Assembly (NCBI RefSeq): GCF_029051725.1
Contig: NZ_JAACFU010000006.1
Location: 434,001 to 498,000 of the forward strand
Reading direction: 5' to 3'
DNA from: Bradyrhizobium sp. CSS354
GTDB lineage: Bacteria > Pseudomonadota > Alphaproteobacteria > Rhizobiales > Xanthobacteraceae
DNA: 64,000 nucleotides
Under the pieces are notes generated by a model, which did no database searches, had not been told where the DNA came from, and was given only the letters and a program-made list of their open reading frames with translations. Position numbers and translations under genes: made by a program. This document shows, one piece after another, positions 1 through 11,982 of this stretch (positions are counted from its first letter, which is position 1; each line of letters begins with the position of its first letter).

Positions 1-142
1 CGAGGAGCTGAACTATCCGTTCCTGTTCGACGAACTCGACCGGCTCGGCTATGCCGGCTTCGTCGGCTGCGAATATAATCCGCGCGGCAAGACCACCGAC
101 GGCCTTGCCTGGTTCAGGCCTTATGCGGGAGTGAAGCCGTGA
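1..142 (+). CDS. otnI: 2-oxo-tetronate isomerase OtnI, C-terminal end (partial)
   Basis: Only the last 46 codons are present; the gene begins left of the window. The tail contains a GCEYNPRG segment followed by a Gly-Leu-x-Trp motif, as at the C-terminus of hydroxypyruvate isomerase/OtnI TIM-barrel enzymes. OtnI interconverts 2-oxo-tetronate and 3-oxo-tetronate, which the next gene product then phosphorylates. Its stop codon overlaps the GTG start of otnK in a GTGA arrangement, so the two are translationally coupled. The identity rests on this short tail and on the otnK neighbour; a generic hydroxypyruvate isomerase would look the same here. Confidence 0.75.
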   Translation, partial: EELNYPFLFDELDRLGYAGFVGCEYNPRGKTTDGLAWFRPYAGVKP

Positions 143-1428
143 CATTTGCAGCGAAAATATCTCTTGGCTGCATTGCCGACGACTACACCGGCGCCTCCGA
201 CCTCGCCAACACGCTGACGCGCGCGGGCCTGCGCACCGTGCAGACCATCGGCGTGCCCGCGGACGATCTTGCGCTGCCCGAGGTCGACGCCGTCGTGGTG
301 TCGCTGAAGAGCCGTTCGATCGAGGCCGGCCTCGCCGTGTCGCGCTCGCGCGCGGCCGAGACATGGCTGCGCGTCCGCGGTGCGAGCCACGTACTCTTCA
401 AGATCTGCTCGACCTTCGATTCCACCGATGCCGGCAACATCGGCCCGGTGATGGACGCGCTGCGCGCCGATTGCGGCGAGGCGACCGTGCTGGTGACGCC
501 GGCCTTTCCGGAGACCGGCCGCACCGTCTACCAGGGCAATCTGTTCGTCGGCGCCGTTCCGCTGAACGAGAGCCCGCTGAAGGACCATCCGCTCAACCCG
601 ATGCACGATTCCAACCTGGTGCGCGTGCTGGCGCGCCAGAGCAGGACGCAAATCGGCCTCGTCGACCTCGCCACCGTCACGCGCGGCGCGGATGCCGTGC
701 GGGCGCGGCTGGCCGAACTCGCCGGCAAGGCCGTTGGCGCGGCGATCATCGACGCCGTGTTCGACCGCGACCTTGAGACCATCGGCCTCGTGGCTGTCCA
801 GCATCGGCTGTCGGTCGGCGCTTCCGGCATGGGTCTTGGGCTGGCGCGGGCGCTGGTGTCGACAGGCAAGGTCACATCGACTGCGGCGAGCAGCGAGGCG
901 GGGGCAGCGGTCGGTGGACCGGCGGCGTGCCTTGCCGGAAGCTGCTCGCAGGCGACGCTTCAGCAGATTGCCAATGCGGAGCGTGTCATGCCGGTGCTGC
1001 ATCTCGATCCGGACCGTATAACTACGGGCGAGGACGAGGCGCAGCGCGCGCTGGCCTGGGCGAAGCCGCGACTGGCGGACGGTCCGGTCCTGATCGCATC
1101 GAGCTCGACGCCCGATCAGGTCGCCGCGCTCCAGGCGCGCCATGGTCGCGACGCGGCCGGTCACGCCATCGAGCAGGCGATGGCCGACATCGCCGAGGGT
1201 CTGGTGCGGGCGGGCGTGAAGCGCCTGGTCGTTGCCGGCGGGGAGACATCCGGCGCCGTGGTCGATCGGTTGAGGATTCCCGGCTTTCTCGTGGGAGCGG
1301 AGATCGCGGCGGGCGTTCCGGTGCTGCGCGCGGTCGGTGCTGAAAAAAGCGACATGTTGCTCGCCTTGAAGTCCGGAAACTTCGGCGGCGCGGAGTTTTT
1401 CTCCGACGCGCTTGGGCTCATGCGCTAG
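139..1428 (+). CDS. otnK: 3-oxo-tetronate 4-kinase OtnK (four-carbon acid sugar kinase, DUF1537)
   Basis: A 429-residue protein of the four-carbon acid sugar kinase family, which phosphorylates 3-oxo-tetronate with ATP before aldol cleavage (OtnC, not in the window). The N-terminal domain opens with the substrate-binding signature ADDYTGASD (residues 13-21), and the C-terminal nucleotide-binding domain carries AGGETSG (366-372). The length fits the family. The start is GTG at 139, chosen because it overlaps the otnI stop by 3 bp and immediately precedes the conserved N-terminus. It is probably the last gene of a tetronate operon. Substrate stereochemistry (erythronate or threonate) cannot be told from sequence. 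Confidence 0.88.
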   Translation: MTFAAKISLGCIADDYTGASDLANTLTRAGLRTVQTIGVPADDLALPEVDAVVVSLKSRSIEAGLAVSRSRAAETWLRVRGASHVLFKICSTFDSTDAGNIGPVMDALRADCGEATVLVTPAFPETGRTVYQGNLFVGAVPLNESPLKDHPLNPMHDSNLVRVLARQSRTQIGLVDLATVTRGADAVRARLAELAGKAVGAAIIDAVFDRDLETIGLVAVQHRLSVGASGMGLGLARALVSTGKVTSTAASSEAGAAVGGPAACLAGSCSQATLQQIANAERVMPVLHLDPDRITTGEDEAQRALAWAKPRLADGPVLIASSSTPDQVAALQARHGRDAAGHAIEQAMADIAEGLVRAGVKRLVVAGGETSGAVVDRLRIPGFLVGAEIAAGVPVLRAVGAEKSDMLLALKSGNFGGAEFFSDALGLMR

Positions 1429-1595
1429 GCGCAGGGCATTTTTAGCGCCCTGTTCATTTGTTTCGGGCTTCGTACTCGTACGGAGTCGTCGTTAACATCT
1501 GCTCAGGTGCTCTCGTGTTGGATGTCGGTGCTGCTCCCTTAGGTTGATTCGTAAAATTTCCGGACGCGCCGCCGCGCCAGCACAAGAGACTCCAT

Positions 1596-3287
1596 ATGCT
1601 CGCCACCATTTCCATTCGCGCCAAGATCATCAGTGTCGTGGCGTTCCTGCTGGTCGCGATGGCCGGCATGGGTCTGCTCGCCGTCATGAAGATGCGGTCG
1701 ATGAATGCCAACACCGTCGACATCACCACGAGCTGGATGCCCAGCGTGCGCGTGCTCGGCGACCTGCGTGCCGGCGTGATCACTTACCGCAACGTCATCC
1801 GAGAGCATATGCTATCGGAAACGCTGGACGAGAAGCTCGCGATGGAAAAGACGCTCGCGACCGTGATTGAGGCCAACATGAAGTTTCGCAAAACTTATGA
1901 AGGCATGATCACCTCGCCTGAAGAGCGGGCGCTCTACGGAGAATGGTCGAAGCTCTGGGAGGAGTACAAGAAGGGCACCCAGGAGGTCATGGCGCTGTCG
2001 CGCAAGGACGCCGGCAAGGTCCCGCACGAAGCGCATGAGCTGAACACGAAGACGGTCAACAAGATCGGGCTTCAGGCCGACGAGGTCCTGAGGAAGGACA
2101 TCGAGCTGAACACCAAGGGTGGAGACCAGGCTGCTCAGGACGCTGCAGATAGCTACAATTATGCCTTCATGCTGGTCTCGATCATTCTCGGCGCGGCCGT
2201 CATCATCGGGATTGGCGTCGGCTTCTACCTCGTCCAGGACGTCTCGAACGGCATCAACTCGATTACCGAGCCGATGCAGGCGCTCGGCAAGGGCGACCTT
2301 TCCGCCGAAGTCCCGCACCGCGGTGAGAAGACCGAAATCGGCGCCATGGCCGACGTGCTCCAGATCTTCAAGGAAGCGCTGATCGCCAAGAAGGCCGCCG
2401 ACGAGGCTGCCGCCGCCGATGCCGAAGCCAAGATCGAGCGCGGTCGTCGCGTCGACAACATCACCCGCGAATTCGAAACCATGATCGGCGAGATCGTCCA
2501 GACCGTGTCGTCGGCCTCGACCCAGCTCGAGGCCTCCGCCTCGACGCTGACCTCCACTGCCGACCGCTCGCAGCGGCTGGCGACCACGGTTGCCGGAGCG
2601 TCGGAGGAAGCCTCGACCAACGTGCAGTCGGTGGCCTCGGCGACCGAGGAGATGGCTTCATCGGTGAGCGAGATCAGCCGCCAGGTGCAGGAATCGGCGC
2701 GGATGGCGGGCGATGCCGTCGGCCAGGCGCGCTCCACCACCGAACGCGTCAGCGAGCTCTCGAAGGCGGCCTCGCGCATCGGCGATGTCGTCGAGCTCAT
2801 CAACACCATCGCCGGCCAGACCAACCTGCTGGCGCTGAACGCGACCATCGAAGCCGCACGTGCCGGCGAAGCCGGCCGCGGCTTTGCGGTCGTCGCCTCC
2901 GAGGTGAAGGCGCTCGCCGAGCAGACCGCAAAGGCGACCGGTGAGATCGGCCAGCAGATCTCCGGCATCCAGGCGGCGACCAATGACTCGGTCGGCGCCA
3001 TCAAGGAGATCTCGTCGACCATCGAGCGTCTGTCGGAGATCTCGTCAGCGATCGCGGCGGCCGTGGAAGAGCAGGGCGCGGCGACCCAGGAGATCGCCCG
3101 CAACGTCCAGCAGGCGGCGCAGGGCACCCAGCAGGTCTCATCCAACATCACCGACGTGCAGCGCGGCGCAACCGAGACCGGCACGGCTTCCTCGCAGGTG
3201 CTGTCGGCGGCGCAGATGCTGTCCAACGACTCCGGCCGGCTCAAGACCGAGGTCAGCAAGTTCCTGACCAACGTCCGCGCCGCTTAG
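1596..3287 (+). CDS. methyl-accepting chemotaxis protein, 4HB-type sensor
   Basis: A 563-residue transmembrane chemoreceptor. TM1 lies at about residues 8-28, a periplasmic helical segment of the four-helix-bundle MCP type follows to about 188, TM2 is at about 189-213, and a HAMP domain at about 214-267. The cytoplasmic part is a long Ala/Ser/Thr-rich coiled coil whose hairpin tip (around 405-430) has the conserved TNLLALNATIEAARAGEAGR sequence that binds CheA/CheW. No CheR-tethering pentapeptide is visible at the C-terminus. It stands alone between otnK and the efflux operon and ends at a clear terminator. The ligand is unknown. Confidence 0.92.
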   Translation: MLATISIRAKIISVVAFLLVAMAGMGLLAVMKMRSMNANTVDITTSWMPSVRVLGDLRAGVITYRNVIREHMLSETLDEKLAMEKTLATVIEANMKFRKTYEGMITSPEERALYGEWSKLWEEYKKGTQEVMALSRKDAGKVPHEAHELNTKTVNKIGLQADEVLRKDIELNTKGGDQAAQDAADSYNYAFMLVSIILGAAVIIGIGVGFYLVQDVSNGINSITEPMQALGKGDLSAEVPHRGEKTEIGAMADVLQIFKEALIAKKAADEAAAADAEAKIERGRRVDNITREFETMIGEIVQTVSSASTQLEASASTLTSTADRSQRLATTVAGASEEASTNVQSVASATEEMASSVSEISRQVQESARMAGDAVGQARSTTERVSELSKAASRIGDVVELINTIAGQTNLLALNATIEAARAGEAGRGFAVVASEVKALAEQTAKATGEIGQQISGIQAATNDSVGAIKEISSTIERLSEISSAIAAAVEEQGAATQEIARNVQQAAQGTQQVSSNITDVQRGATETGTASSQVLSAAQMLSNDSGRLKTEVSKFLTNVRAA

Positions 3288-3310
3288 GCCGGCGGGCACG
3301 AAATTCCTGA

Positions 3311-3340
3311 AAGCGGCGTCCTCGGGCGCCGCTTTTTTTA
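3311..3340 (+). terminator. intrinsic terminator of the MCP gene
   Basis: An 8-bp perfect stem (AAGCGGCG at 3311-3318 pairing with CGCCGCTT at 3327-3334) with an 8-nt loop is followed by a run of T. It starts 23 bp after the MCP stop codon, the expected place and form for a Rho-independent terminator. Confidence 0.88.
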
Positions 3341-3532
3341 CGCGGGGGACAGCGGCTTCTGTCATCTTTCGGGCATGAGCTGCATATCTGGAATGCGATT
3401 TCGCAGTGCGATAGCAGGGAAGTTACCGCACGTGACGCACCGTCGTTGGCCATTTGGGCGGTCTTCAGGTAAATCAGCCGAGGAACCCGCGGGGGCGGTG
3501 TTTCCTGTCCCTGATCTGGAATTGCAAAACGA

Positions 3533-6264
<2,732 letters not shown>

Positions 6265-6268
<4 letters not shown>

Positions 6269-6711
6269 TCATCACGGCGCTGCCCGCCGCACTCGCCGGC
6301 ATCGTCTGGATGTTGTTCGCCACCGAGACGACGCTGTCGGTCCCGGCGCTGACCGGCGCCATCATGTGCATGGGCGTTGCCACCGCCAACAGCGTGCTCG
6401 TGATCTCGTTCGCCCGCGAGCGCTACGAAGAGCTCGGCGATCCCATCGCCGCGGCGCTCGAGGCCGGCTTCGTCCGGTTCCGCCCGGTGCTGATGACCGC
6501 GCTCGCCATGATCATCGGCATGGCGCCCATGGCCCTCGGACTCGGCGAGGGCGGCGAGCAGAATGCGCCGCTCGGCCGCGCCGTGATCGGCGGCCTGATC
6601 TTTGCAACTTTCGCCACGTTGATGTTTGTTCCCGTGGTGTTCAGCATGGTCCACAAGAAGCAAGGCGCCAAAGCCGCCGCCTCATCGGAGTCTCCGCATG
6701 TCGCCCACTGA
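6265..6711 (+). CDS. RND efflux permease, C-terminal part (after frameshift)
   Basis: This 148-residue frame encodes the last transmembrane segments of the permease that begins at 3533. It includes the VVFSM segment typical of TM12 and the ARERYEE loop after TM11. The apparent GTG start at 6265 overlaps the upstream stop in a GTGA pattern that mimics coupling, but the homologous coding continues in this frame back to about 6235, upstream of any start. It is therefore the tail of a broken gene, not a separate subunit. The stop overlaps the start of the fusion-protein gene. Confidence 0.85.
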
Positions 6712-7900
6712 ACCCCGCTCCCCGGTGTCGCACCGGAAACTGGGCATTTTCGGCGTGGTGGCGCTGATCGCGGCAGGCTTGGTCGTGGGCACCGGCATCC
6801 GCGCCCGCGAGGAGCAGGGCTCCAGACTGAAGGCATGGACCGATGACCAGGCTGTTCCCAGCGTCGCGGTGACGCTGCCCAACGCCAAGGCCCTCAATTC
6901 CACCATCGATTTACCGGGCCGCCTCGAAGCCTATTATCGCGCGCCGATCTTTGCCCGCGTTCCCGGCTATCTCAAAAGCTGGAGCGCCGACATCGGTGCA
7001 CGGGTGAAGGCCGGTCAGGTGATCGCCGAGATCGAGGCGCCCGACCTCGACCAGCAACTGCTTCAGGCCCGCGCCGACCTCGCTAGCCAGCAGTCCAGTG
7101 CCAGGCTGTCGGAAGCCACCCTCAACCGCCGCAAGACGCTGGTTGCCTCCAACTTCGTCTCCGCGCAGGAGATCGACGAGCGTACCGCCGATCTCTCCAA
7201 CAAGAACGCGGCGGTTCGCTCGGGCCAGGCCAATGTCGAGCGCCTTGAAGCGCTGGCCGGTTACAAGAAGATCACCGCTCCGTTCGACGGTGTGGTCACG
7301 GCGCGCGACACCGACGTCGGTGCGCTGATCAATTCGGGCGGGGGCTCGGGCCCGGCGATGTTCGTGGTCTCCGACATCACCAAGCTGCGCGTCTACATCA
7401 ACGTGCCCCAGAACTACGTGCCGGCGATCAAGATCGGCGCCAAGGCCGCCATCGTGCTGCCGGAGTATCCGAACCGGACATTCCAGGCGACGGTGGAGGC
7501 TTCCTCGCAGGCTGTTGACGTCGCCTCCGGCACGACGCGCATGCAACTCGGTCTCGACAATTCCGCAGGCGAGCTGATGCCCGGCGGCTACGCCAGCGTG
7601 AAGCTCAGCCTGCAGCGCGACACCGCGCCGCTCAGCATTCCCGCCAGCGCGCTGATCTTCAACGGCAGCGGCCTGCGCGTTGCGATCGTCGGTGCGGACG
7701 ACAAGGTGCTGTTCAAGCCGGTGACCATCGCGCGCGATCTTGGCAAGGAGATCGAGCTCGCCTCGGGTATCGCGCCCGACGACCGCGTCATCACCGCACC
7801 ACCGGACGGCCTCTCCGACGGCGACCAGGTCCGCGTGACCGGTGCCGCCGCCAAGGGCAAGCCGGCGACGGCGTCCGAGAAGCAGGCGCCGAAGGGGTAG
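6698..7900 (+). CDS. RND efflux periplasmic adaptor (membrane fusion protein, HlyD/AcrA type)
   Basis: A 400-residue adaptor linking the RND permease to an outer-membrane channel. It has an N-terminal membrane anchor (residues ~12-32), a lipoyl-like half-motif around GARVKAGQVIAEIEAPDLD, an alpha-helical coiled-coil hairpin, the second lipoyl half ITAPFDGVVTARDTD, then beta-barrel and membrane-proximal domains. The start is ATG at 6698, with a CGGAG ribosome site 8 bp upstream and a 14-bp overlap with the permease stop; earlier in-frame ATGs lie inside the permease. The order permease then adaptor is the reverse of acrAB, and no TolC-type gene is nearby. With the permease frameshifted, this pump may be non-functional. 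Confidence 0.9.
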   Translation: MSPTEPRSPVSHRKLGIFGVVALIAAGLVVGTGIRAREEQGSRLKAWTDDQAVPSVAVTLPNAKALNSTIDLPGRLEAYYRAPIFARVPGYLKSWSADIGARVKAGQVIAEIEAPDLDQQLLQARADLASQQSSARLSEATLNRRKTLVASNFVSAQEIDERTADLSNKNAAVRSGQANVERLEALAGYKKITAPFDGVVTARDTDVGALINSGGGSGPAMFVVSDITKLRVYINVPQNYVPAIKIGAKAAIVLPEYPNRTFQATVEASSQAVDVASGTTRMQLGLDNSAGELMPGGYASVKLSLQRDTAPLSIPASALIFNGSGLRVAIVGADDKVLFKPVTIARDLGKEIELASGIAPDDRVITAPPDGLSDGDQVRVTGAAAKGKPATASEKQAPKG

Positions 7901-7909
7901 GGCGGTCCT

Positions 7910-7998
7910 GTAGGGTGGGTTAGCGAAGCGTAACCCACCACTGTTCGTCTCCGAGCAAGCAAAAGAGGTGGGTTACGCCTTCGGCTAACCCACCCTAC
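7910..7998. repeat. palindromic intergenic repeat P, copy 1 (double hairpin)
   Basis: About 89 bp made of two hairpins, each built on GGTGGGTTACGC / GCGTAACCCACC arms, with outer ends GTAGGGTGGGTTAG and its complement. The reverse complement of 11983-12070 matches it almost base for base. It sits between the stop codons of the convergent adaptor and thiolase-like genes. Confidence 0.85.
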
Positions 7999-8003
7999 GA
8001 GAG

Positions 8004-9521
8004 CTACGCCGCCCGCCACTCCGGCACGCTATCCGCAGCCATCGTGATCTCTCCAAGCGAACCTACCGGCGTCCTGTTCATGTCGAGCAGATGCGCCAGC
8101 GTCGCGGTATCGCTCGCGGGAATCCGCGCCAGCGTGCGTCTGTCGTTTTCCGTCCGCAACATCACCACGCCGTGCTCGACATCGCCACCACGGCCGTAGA
8201 GCACCGTAAAGCTCTCCACCTTGCCCTTGCCTGAGACATCCGTGACGAACTCCGGCACCGCGCGCTTGTTGCTGTCCGCCGCCGCCTGCACGTTCGTCTC
8301 CTGTGCCAATGCTTCACGCGGCGGGGCCTTCGACACCACCAGCGCATGATGCTTGGTGACGAAGCCGCCCTGGCCGTAGAGCAGGCCGAGCTTTGCGCCG
8401 TCGCGAACACGCCGCACCATCGCGCAGGCCGCATGGGTCATGTAGGTGTTGAGCGGCGCGCCGAAGAAGGTGAGGCCGCCGGTCACGGTCGGCTGCACGT
8501 CGCCATCCAGCCCCAGGGTCCCCCGCGCCATCTTGGGCACGCACGGGAAGCAGCTATAGAGCTCGATCGCGTCGAACTTCTTGCCGTCGCCGCCGGCGAA
8601 ATCCATCACGGCCTTCAAGACTGCGTTCTGCGGATGGCTTTCATAAAACTGGTCGCGCAGGAGATAGTCGCGCGGCTCTTCCGCCGAGGCGCCGCCGAGC
8701 GGGTAGACGAGCTTGTCCTCGGCAATGCCGGCCGCACGCGCCTTGGCGAGGCTGGTGAGCAGTAGCGCACCGCCCATGTTGACGCTGGGGTTGGCGACCA
8801 TGAGCTTGCTGTAGGGCCAGGCAATCAGCCGGTTGTCGGCGGTCGGCGTCGTGATCTCGTCCGGCGCATAGCGTCGCTTCAACCAGGCATTTGGATTTTG
8901 CGCAGCGGCTTCCGAATAGCGCGACCATAGCGTCCCCGACTCAGCCATCGCCTCGCGCGGCGTCTGGCCCCAATGGGCGGACGATGCCGCTTCGTAGAAC
9001 GGATAGACGGTCACGGGCCGGAACACGCCGAGCTTCACGGCCAGCGGCTTCTGGAATGCCGCGCCGCGCTTCGGCTCCTCGACATCATGCGCGAACAGCG
9101 TCCATGGCAGCTTTGCGCCGGCACGCTCCGCCTTGGTCGCCGTCGACTGTGCCTCCGCGCCGCAAACTGCGGCAACACTGCATTCACTGCGCGCGATGCG
9201 CTTTGCGGCTTCGTGGATGTAGCGGATCGGGCTCTCGCCGCCGACCGGGCCGTAATAGCAATGCGAAGGCGCGATGCCGAGCCGCTGCGCCAGTAGCTTC
9301 TCCGGATCGCGATAGCGCCAGCTCAGGAAGTTGACGACGTCGAGCGATTGCACCTCGCCGAGCAGCATCGCGCCGGCATCAGCTTCCGCGCGCCGCAGCG
9401 CCTGTTCGAGCAGGTCGAGCGGCTCGAGACCCTTGGTGATCTCCTTGGGGCGGTCGACGATCTCGCCGACGCCGACAATGACGGGGATGCGGTCTTCGGG
9501 GATATGCTTCTTATCTGTCAT
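8004..9521 (-). CDS. thiolase-like acetyl-CoA acetyltransferase with C-terminal OB-type domain
   Basis: A 505-residue thiolase-superfamily protein. The N-terminal ~390 residues have the thiolase fold and the last ~100 an OB-like domain (ESFTVLYGRGG segment) often annotated as a thiolase-like C-terminal domain. Canonical thiolases have a nucleophilic Cys in a C-A-S-G motif; here that place reads GGESP, so the acyl-Cys is missing. The C-terminal GGFVTKHHALV region keeps the histidines. Non-canonical thiolases of this kind accompany acyl-CoA and steroid catabolic genes in actinobacteria and alphaproteobacteria. True thiolytic activity is doubtful. It runs in the same direction as the nitronate monooxygenase gene upstream. 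Confidence 0.8.
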   Translation of the reverse strand: MTDKKHIPEDRIPVIVGVGEIVDRPKEITKGLEPLDLLEQALRRAEADAGAMLLGEVQSLDVVNFLSWRYRDPEKLLAQRLGIAPSHCYYGPVGGESPIRYIHEAAKRIARSECSVAAVCGAEAQSTATKAERAGAKLPWTLFAHDVEEPKRGAAFQKPLAVKLGVFRPVTVYPFYEAASSAHWGQTPREAMAESGTLWSRYSEAAAQNPNAWLKRRYAPDEITTPTADNRLIAWPYSKLMVANPSVNMGGALLLTSLAKARAAGIAEDKLVYPLGGASAEEPRDYLLRDQFYESHPQNAVLKAVMDFAGGDGKKFDAIELYSCFPCVPKMARGTLGLDGDVQPTVTGGLTFFGAPLNTYMTHAACAMVRRVRDGAKLGLLYGQGGFVTKHHALVVSKAPPREALAQETNVQAAADSNKRAVPEFVTDVSGKGKVESFTVLYGRGGDVEHGVVMLRTENDRRTLARIPASDTATLAHLLDMNRTPVGSLGEITMAADSVPEWRAA

Positions 9522-9547
9522 GCTTCAATTCACGATGTCAGTTGTTT

Positions 9548-9627
9548 CGTCATTGCGAGCGCTGCGAAGCAATCCAGGGTCTTTCCGCGATGGTAGTCTG
9601 GATTGCTTCGCTGCGCTCGCAATGACG
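9548..9627. repeat. palindromic intergenic repeat A, copy 1
   Basis: An 80-bp inverted repeat: CGTCATTGCGAGC...GCAATCCAG on the left arm and its complement on the right. The same family occurs at 17276, 19756, 39320 and in half copies at 19866 and 50538. Confidence 0.85.
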
Positions 9628-9638
9628 GGGTGTGGCAA

Positions 9639-10772
9639 TCACTCCGCCACCAGCGCATTCATGTGCTCGACGGCTTCGGCGAACTCTTCCTTGAACTCCT
9701 GCACCACGGCGCCGGCCGATTTCACGCTGTCGATCAGCCCGACGCCCTGGCCGACGAAGTAACTCACGAGATCGCGCGCCTTCGCGTTGCCGCCCGCCGC
9801 TGCGCGGTCGATCGAGTTGAAGGCGTCGCGGCTGACGATGCTTTGCAGCGGCATCGGCAATGCGCCGGGGCTCTCGGGTGCGCGGTCCCAGGCGTCGGTC
9901 CAGACCGAGCGAAGCTGCCGTGCCGGCTTTCCGGTGCGGCCCTTCGAGCGCACCGCATCGCGCGACGATGCCGCGATCATCTTCTCGCGAAAGATTTCCG
10001 TGGTCTCGGATTCGACGGTGGCAAGCCACACCGAGCCGGTCCAGGCGCCCGCAGCACCCATCGCCATGCGGGCTGCCATTTGCCGTCCCGTCATGATGCC
10101 GCCGGCGGCGAGCACCGGCACGTCGCGGACCTTCTTGAGCGCCTTGATCACCTCCGGCACCAGCACCATGGTCGAGACCTCGCCGCAATGGCCGCCGGCT
10201 TCGGTGCCCTGCACCACGAGAATGTCGACTCCCGCCGCGACCTGGCGCAGCGCATGTTCCTTGGCACCGACGAGAGCTGCAACCGGCACGCCGTGCTTCC
10301 TGCCCATCTCGATCATGGCCTTCGGCGGCACGCCGAGGGCATTGGCGATCAGGCGGATCGGGTGGTTGAACGAGACCTCCAGCAGCTCCAGCGCGGTCCT
10401 GCCATCGAACGGCTGCGGCTGGTTGTCGGCGACCTCGGTGGTCGTGAGTTCGATATCGTATTTCTTCAGGAGATCACGCGTGTAGTTGCGGTGCTCCTGT
10501 GGAACGCGCGCTTCAAGGCTTTTCCAGGTGACGTCCTTCTCGCCCGCTGTCGAGATGTTTTCCGGGATCAGAACGTCGATGCCGTAAGGCTTGCCGTCAA
10601 CGTGCTCGTCGATCCATCTCAGCTCGCGTTCGAGGGTATCAGGCGTGTGCACGGTCGCACCGAGCACGCCGAACCCGCCGGCGCGGCTGACGGCGGCGAC
10701 GACATCGCGGCAATGGCTGAAGGCGAGCAGCGGGAAATCGATGCCCAGCATGTCGCAGATCGGCGATTTCAT
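9639..10772 (-). CDS. nitronate monooxygenase / 2-nitropropane dioxygenase family
   Basis: A 377-residue FMN-binding TIM barrel of the nitronate monooxygenase family, which oxidises alkyl nitronates. It has the GTEAGGHCG phosphate/FMN segment and the LAAGGIMTG motif typical of the family, and an ordinary length. The start is ATG at 10772 with a GGAGG site 7 bp upstream; the open frame extends 36 codons further without family similarity. In this acyl-CoA-rich neighbourhood the physiological substrate could be a CoA-linked or enoyl compound, since the fold is shared with enoyl-ACP reductase FabK. It lies upstream of the thiolase-like gene, separated by a repeat A copy. Confidence 0.85.
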   Translation of the reverse strand: MKSPICDMLGIDFPLLAFSHCRDVVAAVSRAGGFGVLGATVHTPDTLERELRWIDEHVDGKPYGIDVLIPENISTAGEKDVTWKSLEARVPQEHRNYTRDLLKKYDIELTTTEVADNQPQPFDGRTALELLEVSFNHPIRLIANALGVPPKAMIEMGRKHGVPVAALVGAKEHALRQVAAGVDILVVQGTEAGGHCGEVSTMVLVPEVIKALKKVRDVPVLAAGGIMTGRQMAARMAMGAAGAWTGSVWLATVESETTEIFREKMIAASSRDAVRSKGRTGKPARQLRSVWTDAWDRAPESPGALPMPLQSIVSRDAFNSIDRAAAGGNAKARDLVSYFVGQGVGLIDSVKSAGAVVQEFKEEFAEAVEHMNALVAE

Positions 10773-11076
10773 CGTTTCCTCCGGCGGGCCTTCGCGTTGC
10801 TGTTGTCGCAATCTTGAGCGGAGGCTCATCGACGCTAGACCATCGTCTTGCGCAATGCCAATCTGGATTTGGCGGCGCATCTTGCGTGCACACGCCGTGT
10901 TGCGCGAAGCCCTACGCCCGGCTCGACAGATGCGGCTCTGGTGCTGGCCGTCCTCGACAACGTCGGATGCATGACGCGGCCTCGAGGCCCGCGCGGGACG
11001 CAGGGCCGGCGGGGCTTGCCATCGGCCGTCCGTGGGCTAATTAATGCAGGCGCATCTTTTTCGCCGGAGCCATCTC
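10773..11076. other. divergent intergenic region, 304 bp
   Basis: This region separates the divergent nitronate monooxygenase and GST genes and must hold both promoters. I see no convincing coding sequence, repeat family or operator palindrome. A frame running through it is an out-of-phase shadow of the GST gene. Confidence 0.5.
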
Positions 11077-11958
11077 ATGACCGACACCCCCGCCTACGTG
11101 CCGCCCAAGGTCTGGACCTGGAACAAGGAGAACGGCGGACAGTTTGCCAGCATCAACCGTCCGATCGCCGGTCCCACCCACGACAAGGAGCTGCCGGTCG
11201 GCAAGCATCCCTTCCAGCTCTATTCGCTGGCGACGCCGAACGGCGTCAAGGTCACCGTGATGCTGGAGGAGCTTCTGGCGCTCGGCCACAAGGGCGCGGA
11301 ATACGACGCCTGGCTGATCAAGATCGGCAATGGCGACCAGTTCGGCAGCGGCTTTGTCGACATCAATCCGAATTCCAAGATCCCGGCGCTGATGGACCGC
11401 TCCGGCCCGGAGCCGATCCGGGTGTTCGAGTCCGGCTCGATCCTGCTTTATCTTGCGGAAAAATTCGGCGCCTTCCTGCCGAAGGATATCAAGAGCCGCA
11501 CTGAAGCGATGTCGTGGCTGTTCTGGCAGATGGGCAGCGCGCCCTATCTCGGCGGTGGCTTCGGCCATTTCTACGCCTACGCGCCGACCAAGATCGAATA
11601 TGCCATCGATCGTTTTGCGATGGAGACCAAGCGCCAGCTCGACGTGCTCGACCGCCGGCTCGCCGACAACGAATATCTCGCCGGGAGCGAATACAGCATT
11701 GCCGACATGGCGGTGTGGCCGTGGTACGGCGCGCTCGCCAAGGGGCTGGTCTATGGCGCGGGCGAATTCCTGTCCGTGCAGGACTACAAGCACGTGCAGC
11801 GCTGGACCGACCAGATCGCCAAGCGCTCCGCCGTCAAGCGCGGCCGCATGGTCAACCGCGTCTCCGGCGATCCCGCCAGTCAGCTCCACGAGCGGCATGA
11901 CGCGAGCGATTTCGAGACCAAGACGCAGGACAAGGTCGGCGAGGTGGCCGCGTCGTAG
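11077..11958 (+). CDS. yghU: YghU-type glutathione S-transferase (disulfide-bond oxidoreductase)
   Basis: A 293-residue Nu-class GST closely resembling E. coli YghU. Shared stretches include KVWTWNKENGG, GKHPFQLYSLATPNG, NPNSKIPAL, VFESGSILLYLAEKFG and LHERHDASDFET. The N-terminal thioredoxin-like domain binds two glutathiones in this class and reduces disulfides; the C-terminal helical domain follows (WLFWQMGSAPYLGGGFGHF). The start is ATG at 11077, with a GGAG ribosome site and alignment to YghU; an ATG 11 codons earlier is unlikely. It is monocistronic and divergent from the nitronate monooxygenase gene. Confidence 0.93.
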   Translation: MTDTPAYVPPKVWTWNKENGGQFASINRPIAGPTHDKELPVGKHPFQLYSLATPNGVKVTVMLEELLALGHKGAEYDAWLIKIGNGDQFGSGFVDINPNSKIPALMDRSGPEPIRVFESGSILLYLAEKFGAFLPKDIKSRTEAMSWLFWQMGSAPYLGGGFGHFYAYAPTKIEYAIDRFAMETKRQLDVLDRRLADNEYLAGSEYSIADMAVWPWYGALAKGLVYGAGEFLSVQDYKHVQRWTDQIAKRSAVKRGRMVNRVSGDPASQLHERHDASDFETKTQDKVGEVAAS

Positions 11959-11982
11959 CGCGGTGTTGAACATCGCAGTATT

